64,000 nt of DNA from Chitinibacter sp. GC72 (GCF_009760905.1 NZ_VIRW01000002.1:1-64000); one strand, 5' to 3'; counted from the first letter of the stretch, positions 7,389 through 16,746 are shown. Made by a program: numbers and translations. The notes: generated by a model not told the origin, from the letters alone.

Positions 7389-9188
7389 TTATCCATCCAG
7401 CCTTATTGCTTGAGCAGCACTTCGACCTGCAGCGCTCTGCTCAAACCGTGGAATAAAAATCTGATTTTCTTTAAAGGCAAAAACATCTAGTTCGCGGTGG
7501 CTCGGCGTTCCGCCGATCTGGCCGACCGTATAGTTATTGATACGAGTCGAACTAAGCTCGCTTCGCTCGCCCATGGGCGTAAACTCAACCGTCCATTCAT
7601 GAATCCGTGAGCGCACGAAATCACCGTCAACTCGATCAACAACACCTGTAATTTTTGATGTGCTGGCTTCGCCATATTTATTAAGCAAATTGGTGTCGCG
7701 CACGAGACCTAGCGGCAAATCACACAGCTTCAAACCTGTGCCGCCAAGTATTCGAACGTATTCAGCCCAATCGCCCTGTTCTGCAGCAACAGAAGCACGC
7801 TCCAGAATGTCAGAATCAACTGACGGGTCTTGACGAGCAATGCGGCGAAGTTCCCGCCACAGAGTTACAGGTGCAACGCCAATTGGTTGAAATTGGCGAA
7901 TGCTCCAGATTGACGCCCATGCCTGCACACGTTCCGCTGCCGTAATGGCTTCAAAACCATCGTGAGTAACACCGATGCTTTCACCGTCCGTTTGCTTGCC
8001 GTCGATGTTTTTTGAAATGTATTTAGCGATGTAGCCAGCTGCGCTACCACGTTTCCAATCAATTTGAATAAACTTGATGCGACGCTGCCATTTGATTTTG
8101 CCGCTGACGCTATTGATCAACTCTTGCTGATCTTCCGAGGTGAAGTAGCGGCGAAATATTTCCTGCATGGTCTTCACATGCTCGGGTTCAACAAACAAAA
8201 GTAGATGCCAGTGCGGGCAACCGTCGTGGTGTGGCTCTGCCACACGGAACCCAAACGGTTTGATTCCACGTCGATGAAGTGCTGCACGAACACGTGCAAA
8301 CACTAGAGATAAGTACACCTGACCATCATGAGGTGTAGAACCATCAAAATTTGGATTTGGTGTGGCTTTCTTTTTGCCTAGACGCTTGAACGCATGAAAA
8401 CGGCTCGGACACGTTGCAGTAATAAAAACACCGACATGGCCAAGGTCACGTGCAATACGTTCTTGTCCAGCAATGCGTGTCATTAATTCGGAGCGGCGAA
8501 TAGCCGGATTTGAAACACTGGTATCCGCTAGGTCTTGCAATGAAAACGTGTCACCAGCTTCGTTGGTCGCCTGTAGATTTTGCAATAGCGTTTTATTGCG
8601 CTTCCGTTGAGCACGGAAACGATAAACACTTTCGTCGCTGGCGTAAGCGCCCGCCTGAATGTTGACTAGACCCAAACGGATTGCTTCGGTCTCCAATCTA
8701 CGGGCGGTGCCACGGCGTAATACACGCCGCCAGTAATATTCATCAGTGAGGCGCTGAAGCAATGTTTCTTCAGTTACGCCATTCTTGCCAATTGCAGGCA
8801 GATCAGAAGACTCAACGTCAAATTGCTTGGAAAACTCAAGTGCGCGAGACAACAGCTCTTTTGCATCATTAGTCAAAGGCGGGAATTTGAGTTGAGAAAT
8901 GATCTCATTAGCCACTTTTTTGGCCTGAATGCGAATTTCTTCATCATTGGCCGCAAGATTAAATTTCCCGGTTACTGATTCAATATGGTCGCGATACTCA
9001 CGAACCAGAATATTCCCGGCAGCAGCGGCGCGGGTATCACTACCTTCCGTTTTGAAAACAATGTCGTTATGCTTCCGACGAATAACGCGGGCAAATGCTG
9101 GAGGCACTTTTGCCAGACATTTATCTACAAACCACTTGTCTTGCTGGTAATAGCGTTGACGGTATTCGACGGCAGAACGAAGTTGCAC
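7389..9188 (-). CDS. Rolling-circle replication endonuclease (phage gpA-type, HUH)
   Basis: A 599-residue replication initiator that nicks the phage origin and primes rolling-circle synthesis. The HUH metal-binding motif is visible as CPHWHLLLF (about residues 324-332). The catalytic motif SAAGYIAKYISKNIDG (about 380-395) has two Tyr in YxxxY, as in the two-tyrosine Reps of phiX174 A and P2 gpA. The N-terminal 250 residues resemble the helical region of the Phage_GPA family. This is much longer than the pII-type initiators of classical inoviruses (about 350-420 residues). It belongs to a different Rep lineage than the Rep_trans proteins common in Neisseria phages. It is co-transcribed with ssb and the coat genes. 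Confidence 0.88.
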   Translation of the reverse strand: MQLRSAVEYRQRYYQQDKWFVDKCLAKVPPAFARVIRRKHNDIVFKTEGSDTRAAAAGNILVREYRDHIESVTGKFNLAANDEEIRIQAKKVANEIISQLKFPPLTNDAKELLSRALEFSKQFDVESSDLPAIGKNGVTEETLLQRLTDEYYWRRVLRRGTARRLETEAIRLGLVNIQAGAYASDESVYRFRAQRKRNKTLLQNLQATNEAGDTFSLQDLADTSVSNPAIRRSELMTRIAGQERIARDLGHVGVFITATCPSRFHAFKRLGKKKATPNPNFDGSTPHDGQVYLSLVFARVRAALHRRGIKPFGFRVAEPHHDGCPHWHLLLFVEPEHVKTMQEIFRRYFTSEDQQELINSVSGKIKWQRRIKFIQIDWKRGSAAGYIAKYISKNIDGKQTDGESIGVTHDGFEAITAAERVQAWASIWSIRQFQPIGVAPVTLWRELRRIARQDPSVDSDILERASVAAEQGDWAEYVRILGGTGLKLCDLPLGLVRDTNLLNKYGEASTSKITGVVDRVDGDFVRSRIHEWTVEFTPMGERSELSSTRINNYTVGQIGGTPSHRELDVFAFKENQIFIPRFEQSAAGRSAAQAIRLDG

Positions 9189-9189
9189 G

Positions 9190-9444
9190 TTAAGCCCCCT
9201 GCTTCACACGGTAAGGAACAAGGGGGTCAGGCAGGCCAACGACTTTAGCGATGGCCTTGAAACGCGCCTGCTCTTCTGTTTTCAACTCAATAAAATCAGG
9301 CGTGATTGAGCCGATCAGTGTTGAAACAAAAGCGCGATCTGCAAGCAAACGTGATGATGGGTGAGGCGCTGTAACGAACTCGATATACACCTCTGAGGCC
9401 ATTTCGAGCGATTCCAGCAGGCGCGGGATTGGCATCGAATTCAT
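9190..9444 (-). CDS. Hypothetical prophage protein (84 aa)
   Basis: I do not recognise this protein. It is soluble, without Cys, mostly helical in appearance. The C-terminal segment IELKTEEQARFKAIAKVVGLPDPLVPYRVKQG ends one base before the rep start. It lies between the ssDNA-binding protein gene (3 bp away) and rep in the same operon, so a replication-control or accessory role is plausible. The tight spacing supports that it is translated. Confidence 0.6.
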   Translation of the reverse strand: MNSMPIPRLLESLEMASEVYIEFVTAPHPSSRLLADRAFVSTLIGSITPDFIELKTEEQARFKAIAKVVGLPDPLVPYRVKQGA

Positions 9445-9447
9445 CGT

Positions 9448-9765
9448 TTATTCCTCGACAGCTGAATAAACGTTGACGGTCGGGCGGCGGGTTACTTTTT
9501 CGCCAGTCTGTTTGTCGAGATATTGAAAGCTTTTGGCGCGATAGCCGCCGCAAGTCACAAGCACTTCAACGGTGTCACCTGATTGACCCAAGCGCTTTTT
9601 CGAGCGGATTTCTACAGAATTTGGTGGAGTGTATTGGTCAACGGCGGGAAGTGTTACTTCGGTGTAGGTGAAGTCGTCTGCGCGGCGAACCGAATGGATA
9701 CGTCCAAAGAGCAGGGCTTGGTTTGGTTTCAGTGACAACTTTTGATTTTCTTGGGCAGTACTCAT
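9448..9765 (-). CDS. Single-stranded DNA-binding protein (pV-like)
   Basis: A 105-residue small beta-rich protein, first gene of the replication module. In inoviruses this position is held by pV, which coats the plus strand and switches replication to packaging. The sequence LLFGRIHSVRRADDFTYTEVTLPAVDQYTPPNSVEI has an alternating beta pattern with exposed aromatics and basics, and LVTCGGYRAKSFQY follows. The reading frame is open upstream to 9951. However, AAGGA sits eight bases before the ATG at 9765, so this start is preferred. An alternative is the ATG at 9825, which would read through the GC-rich hairpin region boundary. Function rests on size, fold pattern and gene order rather than a sequence signature. 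Confidence 0.7.
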   Translation of the reverse strand: MSTAQENQKLSLKPNQALLFGRIHSVRRADDFTYTEVTLPAVDQYTPPNSVEIRSKKRLGQSGDTVEVLVTCGGYRAKSFQYLDKQTGEKVTRRPTVNVYSAVEE

Positions 9766-9834
9766 TTTCGTGTTCCTTGTAAAAGTATGGGGGCTACGTT
9801 CGTAATTCAGGCTTTCAGTGTTCATCGCTTCGCC

Positions 9835-9871
9835 TTGCCGTCCGTCCTCGCAGGCTGCGGGCGGGCGGCAA
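9835..9871. repeat. Strong GC-rich hairpin, candidate phage origin/packaging structure
   Basis: A 13-bp imperfect stem with two G-T pairs and an 11-base loop. The arms begin TTGCCGTCCG and end CGGGCGGCAA. It lies in the 285-bp non-coding stretch between the ssb start and the divergent regulator. Filamentous phages keep their replication origins and packaging signal as hairpins in such an intergenic region. The structure is directly visible. The role is inferred. Confidence 0.5.
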
Positions 9872-9903
9872 CCCTCGCGCTGAAGCACGATAGAGCCCTC
9901 TAC

Positions 9904-10004
9904 AGTGCAGAAAAAAGATAAAATCTCTACAATCTGCACTAATAGAACCACTCACCGCGAACAAATTACACCATTAAACTACACCGTGCAATATTATCGT
10001 GCAA
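9904..10004. promoter_or_regulatory. Divergent control region with operator-like repeats
   Basis: Between the leftward replication operon and the rightward regulator gene are a perfect inverted repeat AGTGCAGA (9904-9911) / TCTGCACT (9933-9940) and a direct repeat CGTGCAA (9985-9991 and 9998-10004) with 13-bp periodicity. The interval is AT-rich and would contain both promoters. The repeats are plausible binding sites for the product of the 10,051 gene, by position only. Confidence 0.45.
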
Positions 10005-10050
10005 AAAATATGCTAGCTTTGAATGGCACATCAACAAAGGAGGGGGTCAA

Positions 10051-10695
10051 ATGGCCAAGACACAGCAAGAAAAAGAGTTGAGTCACCGCCTCAGAACGCG
10101 GATTGAAAAGAGATTCCCACAACGAGGCAGGTTCAGGGAGTTAGAAGAAATAAGCAGTATTAGTGCGAGTAGATGGAAAAACTTCTTCTATGGAAGGACA
10201 GATGCAGCTGTTGAAATGGTCGACTTTTGGTGTAGCAAATTTCATGATGAAAGCGAATTTATACTACACGGTGTACTAGAAAGAGCAGGCGGGGAAGCGC
10301 CATTCGGCTCGGTTCCCATGCTTAAAGAAAGAGCAAACCGAACGATTTCCGAACGGTTGACATGGGTTATTTTTGAATGGGCGTCACCATCAGGGGATCA
10401 GCTATTTAGCTACCTTGAAGGAAAGTCAAATATGAAAATTTCGGCAGATGAATGGAAACAAGTCATTGTGCATGCACAACCACCAAGTGCAGAAATGGTT
10501 GCAGTAGTTGGTGAGTATCGCCCGCATTTTATTGAATGGATTATCAGAGGTGCTACGACAGGTGATGGCCAGGTAGACCCAACAAATAAACAGTCAATCC
10601 TAGACTGGAACACTCGCATGCGGCAGCAATGGGATTTGGCATTTAGTAGCTTTGCGAAGGCAATGCAACAGTCGGGCGATCTTCCCGATTGCTGA
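10051..10695 (+). CDS. Putative prophage regulator (divergent to replication operon)
   Basis: A 214-residue soluble protein with a very strong ribosome binding site (AAAGGAGGGGG, four bases before the ATG). I do not recognise a named family. Residues about 20-50 (RFPQRGRFRELEEISSISAS then RWKNFFYGRT) look like a helix-turn-helix of the lambda-repressor type, in which the RWKNFFYGR segment would be the recognition helix. The rest is helical with no membrane segment or peptidase motif. It is the only rightward gene of the prophage and reads away from the replication operon across a repeat-containing control region. This is the classic position of an inovirus repressor. Confidence 0.55.
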   Translation: MAKTQQEKELSHRLRTRIEKRFPQRGRFRELEEISSISASRWKNFFYGRTDAAVEMVDFWCSKFHDESEFILHGVLERAGGEAPFGSVPMLKERANRTISERLTWVIFEWASPSGDQLFSYLEGKSNMKISADEWKQVIVHAQPPSAEMVAVVGEYRPHFIEWIIRGATTGDGQVDPTNKQSILDWNTRMRQQWDLAFSSFAKAMQQSGDLPDC

Positions 10696-10824
10696 ATGTT
10701 CAGTGCATCTGGGGTGTTGGGGTCGAGGATGTCGGCAGATGCGACAAGCTACGCAAAATGGTCATTCAAATAGATCGCTGCGAAAGTTCGTTGTAGCCAA
10801 ATAGCTCGGGATATAAAAATAAAG

Positions 10825-10853
10825 AAGGCCGCTACCTAATGGTTTGCGGCCTT
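10825..10853 (+). terminator. Terminator-like hairpin after the regulator
   Basis: Stem AAGGCCGC (10825-10832) / GCGGCCTT (10846-10853) with a 13-base loop and CTTT following. It lies 130 bp after the regulator stop and is the only clear structure in the 264-bp gap 10,696-10,959, apart from the hairpin at 10,935. Confidence 0.55.
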
Positions 10854-10934
10854 TCACGTTTCAAGTTACGGCTCATGTTTAAACTAAACACGGCGGAGCG
10901 TAGCGAAGGATATTCAAACGTTTAGCTTTTGAGC

Positions 10935-10957
10935 CAATGTGCACTTTTTGCACATTG
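10935..10957 (-). terminator. Hairpin directly after lipoprotein gene
   Basis: Perfect 9-bp stem CAATGTGCA/TGCACATTG with a 5-base loop CTTTT, two bases past the lipoprotein stop. The flanking sequence lacks a long T run on the leftward transcript, so termination may be weak. Confidence 0.5.
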
Positions 10958-10959
10958 CG

Positions 10960-11547
10960 TTATGGATTAAATTGGACTTTCATCATTGGTCTTTGATCGA
11001 TACGTCCGATTTTCCAAGAATATGAACCGATCCCAAGAGTTGGTGTTGTTGTTGCATTATGCGATATAACATTTGCATTTTTCGGAAGGCGCACCTCAAG
11101 AACTCCGTTAATGGCGATTCCTAATTGCTCCAATTCGCGCTTGTCTTTATCTTTTATTTCGTTGGAAGAGATTGTTACCACACCATCTTTCCCTGTTTTC
11201 ACAGAAAAGATGTCGAGCGCACGCAGGGGCTGACCAGCCTTCTTTGCACTTTCAATCTCAAGTTCATACCGTCCATTGCCTTTATAAATCGCCTTTTGAA
11301 TATCCGGTTTTTTCGAGAGTTTTTCCGCGTCTGATTTAAGACCATTCTCATCTTTCTCTGAAAGGGAGCCTTTCTTCTTGATCTCGGCGGCAGCAAGTGC
11401 GTGAACGGCAGTGCCAGAATAGTGAAACGTATAGTTGGCATCTGGCTGAAAATCAATTTTCGCGGTAAATCGCTCAGGGATCAGACAGCCTGATAGTAGC
11501 GTAACAGTGCCAATTACAGCCGAAATAATGAATGCGGATTTTTTCAT
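10960..11547 (-). CDS. Lipoprotein of unknown function
   Basis: A 195-residue exported lipoprotein. The signal peptide (about 1-20) ends in the lipobox LSGC, so it is acylated at Cys21 or thereabouts and, with Leu following, probably sorted to the outer membrane. The mature part is beta-rich and Lys-rich, with a coiled or helical stretch (AAAEIKKKGSLSEKDENGLKSDAEKLSKKP truncated here to its charged character) and a YELEIESAKK strand. No domain is recognised. It sits just outside the recognisable inovirus genes and could be either host or a phage cargo gene. Confidence 0.65.
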   Translation of the reverse strand: MKKSAFIISAVIGTVTLLSGCLIPERFTAKIDFQPDANYTFHYSGTAVHALAAAEIKKKGSLSEKDENGLKSDAEKLSKKPDIQKAIYKGNGRYELEIESAKKAGQPLRALDIFSVKTGKDGVVTISSNEIKDKDKRELEQLGIAINGVLEVRLPKNANVISHNATTTPTLGIGSYSWKIGRIDQRPMMKVQFNP

Positions 11548-12076
11548 ATTGAACGCAAGTGGAAGTGGTTAACCAGAACTCGACTGATTCTCACCCCTCT
11601 TAAAATCTGACGCAAAAGTAAGTTGATTATTGTGTCCGTTGCTACACATAAGTGCCAGCTATGTCCGAACAGCAGAAGTCGATGTGCTGCCGCAATCAGC
11701 CGTAAATCAACGAATGTGGTCTCTGCCACACTAATCACGTGACCAGATTCCGGAACGGCATAAACCCATGGGCTCCGCCCAAACCCGCTCTAGCTTGCGA
11801 GGCGGCGGAGTCAGGGGATAAAACCCTCCCCTCACTCCACCTGAAGCTTGAGGTCGTTGCTTGAGCATCAAGGGGCTTTCGCGGCATAAAACGTGGCAAA
11901 AATCCGCCACATTTATTCCACGTCCCCTTGACCCTCACTACACTATCAATGCCCCACTCCAACGTTCCGCAAAGTGAAGTTGCTTCTATATATTGCAAGC
12001 CCTGTAACAAGGCTGATTTTTTGTGTTTGCGGAACAGATATTTATCGAAAAATTATCCAAAGTACTATAAAAAAGC
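11548..12076. other. Gene-free stretch between lipoprotein gene and tRNA-Ser
   Basis: About 530 bp with no convincing coding frame. A short inverted repeat GTGGC/GCCAC occurs near 11,891-11,912, and the string CGGCATAAA appears twice (near 11,756 and 11,883). This is where the right prophage boundary or remnants of older integrations would be expected. I could not find a direct repeat shared with the integrase end at 847. Confidence 0.4.
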
Positions 12077-12105
12077 GAGACAAGCCCGGAAATGCTTGCT
12101 ATAGT
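12077..12105 (+). promoter_or_regulatory. Likely promoter of tRNA-Ser
   Basis: GAGACA (12077-12082) and TATAGT (12100-12105) separated by 17 bases, followed by a GC-rich discriminator TCGGCC as in stable-RNA promoters. The tRNA starts 17 bases downstream. Confidence 0.5.
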
Positions 12106-12122
12106 TCGGCCTCTTCAAGAAC

Positions 12123-12212
12123 GGAAGCGTGGCTGAGTGGTTTAAGGCAGCGGTCTTGAAAACCGTCGGGGATGCGAGTCCCCCCAGAGTTCGAATCTCT
12201 GCGCTTCCGCCA
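12123..12212 (+). tRNA. tRNA-Ser (anticodon TGA)
   Basis: A 90-base class II tRNA. The acceptor stem GGAAGCG pairs with CGCTTCC, discriminator G and encoded CCA follow (12210-12212). The anticodon loop CTTGAAA has TGA at 12157-12159. A long variable arm (GTCGGGGATGCGAGTCCCCC region) confirms serine, and the T-loop GTTCGAATC is present. A strong terminator follows. Confidence 0.97.
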
Positions 12213-12220
12213 AAAATTCT

Positions 12221-12252
12221 AAAATGCCCTGAGCTTGCTCAGGGCATTTTTT
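12221..12252 (+). terminator. Terminator of tRNA-Ser
   Basis: Stem AAAATGCCCTGAGC / GCTCAGGGCATTTT with a 2-base loop, followed by TTA, nine bases after the CCA end. Confidence 0.9.
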
Positions 12253-12449
12253 ATTCCCCCAGGGTATTGCCCTGCAGAGCAATCTGCCCCTAGCTTTCAG
12301 GCGTATACTCCAAGCAAAAAATCCGGCAGCAGCGCCTGCTGGCACCTTGCCTGCGAAAGAAATAAATATTACCTGCACCAGCCGCCACCACTTTTAACCA
12401 AGCAAAGCAGCTGCCCGGCAAAAAGCCGATGATTTTTAGCGTCAGCCTC

Positions 12450-12478
12450 TTGAAAAGCCCCGCACTCGCCCCTACTAT
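12450..12478 (+). promoter_or_regulatory. groES promoter
   Basis: TTGAAA (12450-12455), 17-base spacer, TACTAT (12473-12478). The CTTGAA and CCCC-rich spacer end also resemble a sigma-32 heat-shock promoter. The CIRCE element begins at the next base, so HrcA would cover the transcription start. Confidence 0.75.
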
Positions 12479-12505
12479 TTAGCACTCAAGCGCAGAGAGT
12501 GCTAA
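12479..12505. promoter_or_regulatory. CIRCE operator (HrcA binding site)
   Basis: Exact consensus TTAGCACTC, nine bases, GAGTGCTAA. It indicates that groESL is repressed by HrcA and induced by heat, together with the overlapping promoter. Confidence 0.97.
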
Positions 12506-12567
12506 AAATGCCATCTGCGCCAATCAAATTCTGAATTAACGAACTTGTACTCAGGAGTTTTAACACC

Positions 12568-12852
12568 ATGAAAATCCGTCCATTGCATGACCGTGTTGTG
12601 ATCAAGCGCGTTGAAGCCGAAGAAAAAACTGCATCTGGCATTTTGCTAGCTGGCAGCGCGGCTGAAAAACCAGACATGGGTGAAGTGATTGCAGTTGGTG
12701 CCGGCAAAGTACTGGAAAACGGCTCAGTTCAAGCACTAACTGTCAAAGTCGGCGATAAAGTCTTGCTCGGCAAATACGCGCAAAGCGTGAAAATCGACGG
12801 CGAAGAGTTGGTTGTTGTACGTGAAGAAGAAATCTTCGCGATCGTTGAGTAA
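12568..12852 (+). CDS. groES: Co-chaperonin GroES (Hsp10)
   Basis: A 94-residue co-chaperonin that forms the heptameric lid on GroEL during ATP-driven protein folding in the cytoplasm. It starts [14 protein letters not shown], has the mobile loop region [18 protein letters not shown] (about 17-34) and ends [11 protein letters not shown], all typical and full length. A GGAG box precedes the ATG. It is first in the CIRCE-controlled groES-groEL operon, 61 bp before groEL. Confidence 0.98.
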   Translation: MKIRPLHDRVVIKRVEAEEKTASGILLAGSAAEKPDMGEVIAVGAGKVLENGSVQALTVKVGDKVLLGKYAQSVKIDGEELVVVREEEIFAIVE

Positions 12853-12862
12853 TCCACACTAA

Positions 12863-14551
<1,689 letters not shown>

Positions 14552-14567
14552 TTTGTCCCAGCGCAAG

Positions 14568-14602
14568 AAAACGCCACCGGCTCCACCGGTGGCGTTTTTT
14601 TT
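14568..14602 (+). terminator. groESL terminator
   Basis: Stem AAAACGCCACCGG / CCGGTGGCGTTTT with a 5-base loop CTCCA, then a T run. Confidence 0.95.
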
Positions 14603-14668
14603 ACCTTGAACTTAATACCCGCAATCGGTAGAGTTTGACGACAGTACCTAAGAGATAAAGAGATTGTT

Positions 14669-15571
14669 TTGACACCTGCAGTTGTGGCCTTACTGGGTAA
14701 TGATGGCGATTTCTACCCGCACCACCTTGAGCAACAGTACCCGCGCATACTGGAGCAGGTCGTTGCACTGTGGGGTAGCGAACAGCTCGAGCCTTTTATC
14801 AGCGAGCTGGCCGTGGATGAACGCGGCACGCGCCAGGGCTTTCCGCCTGCGGTGGCTTCCGAGCTATTTACACTTTATCAGCTGCATACCCAGCGCTTTG
14901 GCGGCGAACCCGAACAGGAACAAACCTGGGATCACGTCAAACTGCAAGATGACGGGCTAAGTTTTTACGAAGTCAACGGCACGCAAAAAGATTACTTTCA
15001 AGCCGCGGAATCCGGCAACACGCTACGCGTACTGGTTCACCTCAAAGCGGGCATCGACATTGAAACCGGCGATGAATACGGCAAAACAGCGCTCATCTGG
15101 GCGGCGACCCAATCGCATCTTGCGCTGGTCGGCTTGCTGCTATCGCGCAATGCCAATACCGAAACTCGCGATCTGGGCGGCTTTACCGCACTGCACTGGG
15201 CCGCAGCCGCTGGCAATCTCTCCTCACTGGCGCTACTGCTCGAACACGGTGCGGCGGTGAATGCGCAAAGCAAAGCCGGCATTACACCGCTGATGCAAGC
15301 CGCATCGCGCGGACACCATGCTGCCATCCGCAGCTTGCTGGAGGCAGGGGCCGATCTGGGCCTGCTAGACGGCCATGGACAATCCGCGCTTAGCCATGCC
15401 CTGCAAACCAACCACTATCGCAGCAGCGAAACCTTGCTGCTGCAATTTACCAAGCTAGACACCGCCAGCAAAAGCAAGCATCAGGCCACGCTGGCTCAGG
15501 GGCTAAGCCATACCAACCCGGCCATCCGGCAACTCTTCATCAAGCACCGCTTCGAGCTGCAAGTAGGCTAA
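14669..15571 (+). CDS. Ankyrin-repeat protein
   Basis: A 300-residue cytoplasmic protein, no signal peptide. The N-terminal 110 residues (with HHLEQQYPRILEQVVALW) form a helical region I do not recognise. From about 115 onward there are four to five ankyrin repeats, seen as the recurring pattern G-x-TALxxAA...G-H-xxx(V/I)xxLLxxGAxxxxx: YGKTALIWAATQSHLALVGL, GFTALHWAAAAGNLSSLALL, GITPLMQAASRGHHAAIRSL and GQSALSHALQTNHYRSSETL. Such repeats mediate protein-protein contacts. The partner is unknown. The start is TTG at 14669, the first possible after the groEL terminator, so a GTG at 14684 is an alternative. Confidence 0.8.
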   Translation: MTPAVVALLGNDGDFYPHHLEQQYPRILEQVVALWGSEQLEPFISELAVDERGTRQGFPPAVASELFTLYQLHTQRFGGEPEQEQTWDHVKLQDDGLSFYEVNGTQKDYFQAAESGNTLRVLVHLKAGIDIETGDEYGKTALIWAATQSHLALVGLLLSRNANTETRDLGGFTALHWAAAAGNLSSLALLLEHGAAVNAQSKAGITPLMQAASRGHHAAIRSLLEAGADLGLLDGHGQSALSHALQTNHYRSSETLLLQFTKLDTASKSKHQATLAQGLSHTNPAIRQLFIKHRFELQVG

Positions 15572-15596
15572 GCCCCTGCTGGTTTAAATCATTTAA

Positions 15597-16052
15597 TTAA
15601 CCATTCGCCAGACGGATATTGCGGCGCGCCAAGGCTTCGTCCCAGCGCTGCTGCTGCACCGCGCTGCTAATCTGCAGCGCCGGGATGGAGAGCGGCGTGC
15701 CCTGGGCACTCATGGCCACCATGGTGAAATAGCAGCTATTGGTGTGTCGCTGCGTTTGCTCGCGGATATTTTCTGCCACCACCCGGATGCCCACCTCCAT
15801 CGAGGTGCGCCCGGTGTAGTTCACGCTGGCCAGAAAATGCACCAGCTCGCCGACATTGATTGGCTGCTTGAACATCACCTGATCCACCGACAACGTCACC
15901 GCATACGCACCAGCGTATCGGCTGGCGCAGGCGTAGGCCACCTGATCGAGCTGCTTGAGCAAAGCACCACCGTGCACCTTGCCAGAAAAATTGGCCATAT
16001 CGGGCGTCATCAGCACCGTCATGGCCAGCTCATGCCGTGGTAAATCGCTCAT
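15597..16052 (-). CDS. Acyl-CoA thioesterase, YciA/hot-dog type
   Basis: A 151-residue hotdog-fold thioesterase that hydrolyses acyl-CoA to free acid and CoA in the cytoplasm. Diagnostic parts are LMTPDMANFSGKVHGGALLKQLDQVAY (about residues 13-39; the N-F-S-G-x-x-H-G-G-x-x-x-x-x-x-D signature of the Acot/YciA family) and YTGRTSMEVGIRVVAE. The reading frame continues upstream, but GGGAGG five bases before the ATG at 16052 (MSDLPRHEL) sets the start. It is monocistronic. The substrate chain length cannot be told from sequence. Confidence 0.88.
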   Translation of the reverse strand: MSDLPRHELAMTVLMTPDMANFSGKVHGGALLKQLDQVAYACASRYAGAYAVTLSVDQVMFKQPINVGELVHFLASVNYTGRTSMEVGIRVVAENIREQTQRHTNSCYFTMVAMSAQGTPLSIPALQISSAVQQQRWDEALARRNIRLANG

Positions 16053-16159
16053 ATACCCTCCCAATGTATTGCCCAGAAAAAGATATACAACAATGCTTGC
16101 TTGGCAATACATAAGAACGGGGCATCAGCCCCGTCATATTTCATTGCAATGATGATGCG

Positions 16160-16597
16160 TTAAATCTCGACCAATCCCCTGTCCTTGAACCAGCGCCCTT
16201 CGGTATCGCTACCCCCGCCCTGATCATCGTTCAGATTGTAATTAATCGTTAATTCTTCATCGATCGCGATATCACGCACCGCAACATAGCGCATATGGCT
16301 AAAGCTTTCATCAGCGTGATACCACAAATTGGCCGGGCTGCTATGGTTGTACAGGCTGCCATAGCCGAGCACCAGCGCGACAGCATTGGGCTTGTCCGGA
16401 AAGAAGGACCAACCAAAAGCGACAAACTTCAGCTCGTTTGGCAGCGCGGTAAATGGATGATCAACCAGCAGAATCGGCGCGGCTTCAATCAGCTCACCTT
16501 TCTTGAAAGCTCGTGCGGCAAACACGCCACGGCCTTTTGCCGTTTTCGTATCCATCACATAAACATCGGGGGGCGTGATCGCCTGCTCATTGCGCAT
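16160..16597 (-). CDS. SET-domain protein (putative protein-lysine methyltransferase)
   Basis: A 145-residue protein made of a single SET fold. It shows KGRGVFAARAFKKGELIE (about residues 21-38, the N-terminal SET signature G-x-G-x-F-A), GYGSLYNHSSPANLWY (about 78-93, the cofactor-pocket NHS-x-x-P/A-N motif) and ELTINYN (about 114-120, the catalytic-tyrosine motif ELxxxYN). It ends without the Cys-rich post-SET segment usual in eukaryotes. Stand-alone SET proteins occur in bacteria, and targets are generally unknown. It is flanked by terminators and so is monocistronic. Confidence 0.85.
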   Translation of the reverse strand: MRNEQAITPPDVYVMDTKTAKGRGVFAARAFKKGELIEAAPILLVDHPFTALPNELKFVAFGWSFFPDKPNAVALVLGYGSLYNHSSPANLWYHADESFSHMRYVAVRDIAIDEELTINYNLNDDQGGGSDTEGRWFKDRGLVEI

Positions 16598-16696
16598 ATC
16601 AATTTATCCATAAGCTGATCGAAACAGTATAAATAAATCATGCTCAAGGCTGAGCAATTACTTGTAAGCCAAGATCGAGTGTCAATAAATCCCCAC

Positions 16697-16724
16697 AAAA
16701 AATGGCGCCGCAGCGCCATTTTTT
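16697..16724 (-). terminator. Terminator of the lip operon
   Basis: Inverted repeat AAAATGGCGC / GCGCCATTTT with loop CGCA and flanking A/T runs, 22 bp after the lipA stop. Confidence 0.88.
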
Positions 16725-16746
16725 ACATCACTCAAGTTCAACCGTC

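Noticed and set aside
847-12212. Possible att direct repeats linking the integrase end with tRNA-Ser
   Set aside because: No copy of the tRNA 3' end was found near 847. The only shared string (GATTCCGGA, near 888 and 11,744) is nine bases and lies inside the integrase coding region, so it is not convincing.
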